Assembly: GCA_965238125.1 (NCBI GenBank)
Contig: OZ250179.1
Span: 3,782,001-3,846,000 of the forward strand
Direction: 5' to 3'
Source of the DNA: UBA6623 sp965238125
Lineage (GTDB): Bacteria; Acidobacteriota; Terriglobia; Bryobacterales; UBA6623
Length of the DNA: 64,000 nt
Part shown: positions 62,135 to 64,000 of the stretch, in pieces
How the letters are laid out: each line of letters begins with the position of its first letter
Numbering within the stretch: position 1 is the first letter of the stretch
Notes under the pieces: model-generated
What the model was told of the DNA's origin: nothing
Databases searched by the model: none
Seen by the model: the letters and a program-made list of their open reading frames with translations, nothing else
Made by a program: the position numbers and the translations under genes

Positions 62135-62622
62135 GTCAGAAGCCGCATCGTTGCCGCACCTGGGCGCCGCGCGGCGAGACACCGGTGTTGGAGTTCAACT
62201 TCAACTGGGACAAGCTGTCGGTGTCGGCCGGGCTGACGTTGCGCAACTTTTACTTCCGGCTCTATCCCGGCGCGATCGGCGAGCTGGAGGTCATCGACTT
62301 CCTGAAGGCTTTGGTGCGCCACATCGACGGCCCACTGCTGATCGTCTGGGACCGGCTGCCGGCGCACCGCAGCCGCCTGGTGCGGGAGTTCATCCAGCTC
62401 TCCGAGGATCACATCGCAACGGAGTACTTGCCGCCCTATGCGCCGGAGTTGAACCCGGTGGAATACATTTGGGCGTACTGGAAGCAGCACGAGTTGCCCA
62501 ACGTCTGCCCGAAGGACTACTGGGAACTCGACGAGCGCGCCCGCAAAGCGCTGCGGCGAATGCGCCGCAAACCGCGCTTGATTACCGCTTTCTGGAAACA
62601 GTCTTCTCTTTGTCTCGATTGA
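62086..62622 (+). CDS. IS630-type transposase, catalytic DDE part
   Basis: After the -1 shift the protein continues through TIVFIDESGLSQKP (first aspartate), LLIVWDRLPAHRS (second aspartate) and PPYAPELNPVEYIW (catalytic glutamate region), the D-D-E layout of IS630/Tc1 transposases. Read alone from an ATG-like start it would lack the first aspartate, so it needs the frameshift product. It is intact to the stop codon at 62620-62622. Confidence 0.88.
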   Translation, partial: ARKEERTIVFIDESGLSQKPHRCRTWAPRGETPVLEFNFNWDKLSVSAGLTLRNFYFRLYPGAIGELEVIDFLKALVRHIDGPLLIVWDRLPAHRSRLVREFIQLSEDHIATEYLPPYAPELNPVEYIWAYWKQHELPNVCPKDYWELDERARKALRRMRRKPRLITAFWKQSSLCLD

Positions 62623-62644
62623 CAGTATATTATGCGAGACTCAG

Positions 62645-63103
62645 TAGGACGCTACCCAAGGGAGTGTGTTTGCGATGGACCCCTGAGGTGGGAAAGCTTG
62701 CTAACTTAAGCTAGGGTAGCGCCCGCCCCACAATCAGCGCCTCGCTCATGGAAGGCGCGTGCTCGTCGAGCTCCAGCGAACTGTTTCCGCGCCAACATGG
62801 TCTCGGAGGATTTGAACTATCTCACGGCGCACCTTCGCGTTTACCCAACCGCTCAGGTCTACCTTGATGATGAGTACCTCATTGCTCAGCCACTGGGCAG
62901 CCTCCCAAGCATAGGAGTCTGTCCGAGTAACAACTTGGCACAGTTCCGGCAGGGCGGGAGATTCGGGCGCCGAGGTCAGCGACGCACGGGCGCGGAAGGC
63001 TCGTCGACCGCCGGGCGCCACAAACAAACCGCGCGGGCCGCCCAAAACGGCTTCCAGAGCCCTCCATGCGCCTCGCCGGCGCCCCCTTCCCGGTTTTTCT
63101 CCA
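62645..63103. other. Non-coding or decayed region between IS630-type and IS1182-type elements
   Basis: A minus-strand frame (62746-63117) contains CQVVTRTDSYAWEAAQWLSN followed by a hydrophobic strand and a charged helix, and another frame just downstream reads SSLELDEHAPSMSEALIVG. Together they may be pieces of one broken gene, but I cannot name a family. The right end of the IS1182-type element probably lies in this region. Confidence 0.3.
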
Positions 63104-64000
63104 TCACGCTCCGCCACACAGCCCGTGCATCTTCAAAATATTGTGCGTCAAGCACACCAAGGCCCACTCGCCCCGCACTTTCTTCAACCCCCGCAACAAA
63201 AATTGACGAATCCCGCGGGCTTGTTTAATCTGTCCGAATATCGGCTCCACGATCCCTTTGCGTTGCGCGTACATCTTCGCTCCCGCTTTCGTCCGTAACT
63301 TGCGCTCCATCCGCTCGACTCGCGTGAGGTGGCTCGGGATCCGCCCCCGCGGCGGCGACGCCCGTTGTCCGCGCCGGTGTCTCTGGGCGGCAATATACGC
63401 TTCGATCTTTTGCTCAGGCTTCTCGGGCGCTTCCAACGATTCCAAGTTCTTCTCCGAACAATAGCCGCTGTCGGCCAACACTTCGTCGGGCCGTTGCCCC
63501 GACTGCCGCTCGACCGCTTCCACCAACGGCGCCAGTTGCTCTTTGTCGTTCGCCGCCTCGGTCAGCGTCTGCCCGACAATCAATTGCGCCACGCTCTCGA
63601 CCGCCGCCTGTGCGTTGTAGCCCTGCACGAACCCGTCGCCGCTTTTCATAATGCGCGACTCCGGATCGGTGAAATTGTATTGATCTTTGTCGCGCGGTTC
63701 GGCTTGCCGCGCCAGCTCGTCACAGCGACCCGCGGCGGCGGCTTGCTGTTGCGCCCGTTGCTTCGCTCGTTGCTCCAGCGCCTGCTTGGCTTGGCGAATC
63801 TTCTCCAGCCGCGTCTGCCGGCGTTGCAACTCCTCGGGCAATTCGTCGCCCGGCTTCTCGGCCCCGTAGCGCGCGTCCTCCGCCGCGTCGACTGCTTCGG
63901 CTTCGGCCAACATTTGCTTCACCTCGGCCGCCAACTGTGGCTCGCTGTGCTGGATCCGCCCGTAACTCATGGCCTTGTGCTTGGAGGCGTTGGCCTTCAT
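63104..64000 (-). CDS. IS1182-family-like transposase, partial at the window edge
   Basis: About 298 residues are visible and the gene runs off the right edge, so the apparent start at 64000 is internal. MKANASKHKAMSYGR is the characteristic segment of IS1182/ISNCY-like transposases. GDGFVQGYNAQAAVE, EVLADSGYCSEKNLE and KGIVEPIFGQIKQARG carry the DDE residues. A Gln/Ala-rich helical insertion (about residues 40-95) separates the two. The C-terminal GLKKVRGEWALVCLTHNILK is complete. Confidence 0.88.
   Translation of the reverse strand: MKANASKHKAMSYGRIQHSEPQLAAEVKQMLAEAEAVDAAEDARYGAEKPGDELPEELQRRQTRLEKIRQAKQALEQRAKQRAQQQAAAAGRCDELARQAEPRDKDQYNFTDPESRIMKSGDGFVQGYNAQAAVESVAQLIVGQTLTEAANDKEQLAPLVEAVERQSGQRPDEVLADSGYCSEKNLESLEAPEKPEQKIEAYIAAQRHRRGQRASPPRGRIPSHLTRVERMERKLRTKAGAKMYAQRKGIVEPIFGQIKQARGIRQFLLRGLKKVRGEWALVCLTHNILKMHGLCGGA

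Larger units (their letters stand above)
61552..62644 (+). mobile_element. IS630-family insertion sequence, 1093 bp, complete
   Basis: Terminal inverted repeats of about 17 bp (ttgagtctcgcaaaata at 61552 and its near-complement ending at 62644) are flanked by TA on both sides (61550-61551 and 62645-62646), the expected IS630/Tc1 target. Two overlapping frames encode the transposase with a -1 frameshift site. Confidence 0.88.

Overview
The window is 64 kb of high-GC bacterial chromosome, most likely from an Acidobacteriota member or a close relative. This rests on gene style, not a marker gene. It holds a Ser/Thr kinase with a TolB-like propeller next to a TIGR02999-type ECF sigma factor, MacB-type permease and HlyD adaptor arrays, a glycine-rich TPR lipoprotein-like protein, DUF885 and tandem-M16 peptidases, and several families of short palindromic repeats. 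There is no rRNA and no CRISPR array; one tRNA (Pro, CGG) is present.

Layout. 0-9 kb is core metabolism: a transport auxiliary lipoprotein, a PfkB sugar-phosphate kinase, a GT2 glycosyltransferase followed by a degenerate HD-GYP protein, groES-groEL with a recognisable promoter and terminator, hisG, pyk and tRNA-Pro. 9-15.4 kb is a minus-strand locus with a bacterial microcompartment (BMC) hexamer shell gene, an aldehyde dehydrogenase with an unusual multi-part C-terminal tail, a class III aminotransferase, and a last gene split by an ISKra4-type insertion. 15.4-25 kb is an export cluster: a pseudo-HtrA PDZ protein, a TolC-type channel, a MacB-like permease with no ATPase, and three HlyD-type adaptors. 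25-27.6 kb is a potassium-channel gene cut by an IS1380-family element with exact target duplication. 27.7-35.6 kb carries the STPK/sigma pair, a secreted kinase-fold protein, a cyclase-family lipoprotein, two gene remnants and serS. 35.6-46 kb carries a TPR protein, a sulfatase, a truncated channel, an M16 peptidase, an Nramp-like transporter and OsmC. 46-60 kb carries rlmB, thiolase and acyl-CoA dehydrogenase (fatty-acid beta-oxidation), hisS, a transglutaminase-type membrane protein, DUF885, a ferredoxin, an adenosine-specific kinase family protein and a thiamine-binding protein. 60-64 kb ends in an orphan LytTR regulator, a frameshifted hicA remnant, a nested inverted-repeat element, an IS630-type element and part of an IS1182-type transposase.

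Main themes. The BMC hexamer, aldehyde dehydrogenase and aminotransferase look like one small encapsulated aldehyde/amine pathway, though the window contains no pentamer or trimer shell gene. Three IS elements have readable termini, and two can be excised on paper to restore an open reading frame exactly. At least five dispersed repeat families occupy intergenic spaces. Two of them have entered coding sequence, in the linker of the STPK and the cytoplasmic tail of an adaptor. A 183-bp inverted-repeat-bounded element is present in three copies and supplies the stop codon or terminal codons of two genes.

All calls come from reading the sequence by eye. No database search, alignment or folding program was run.
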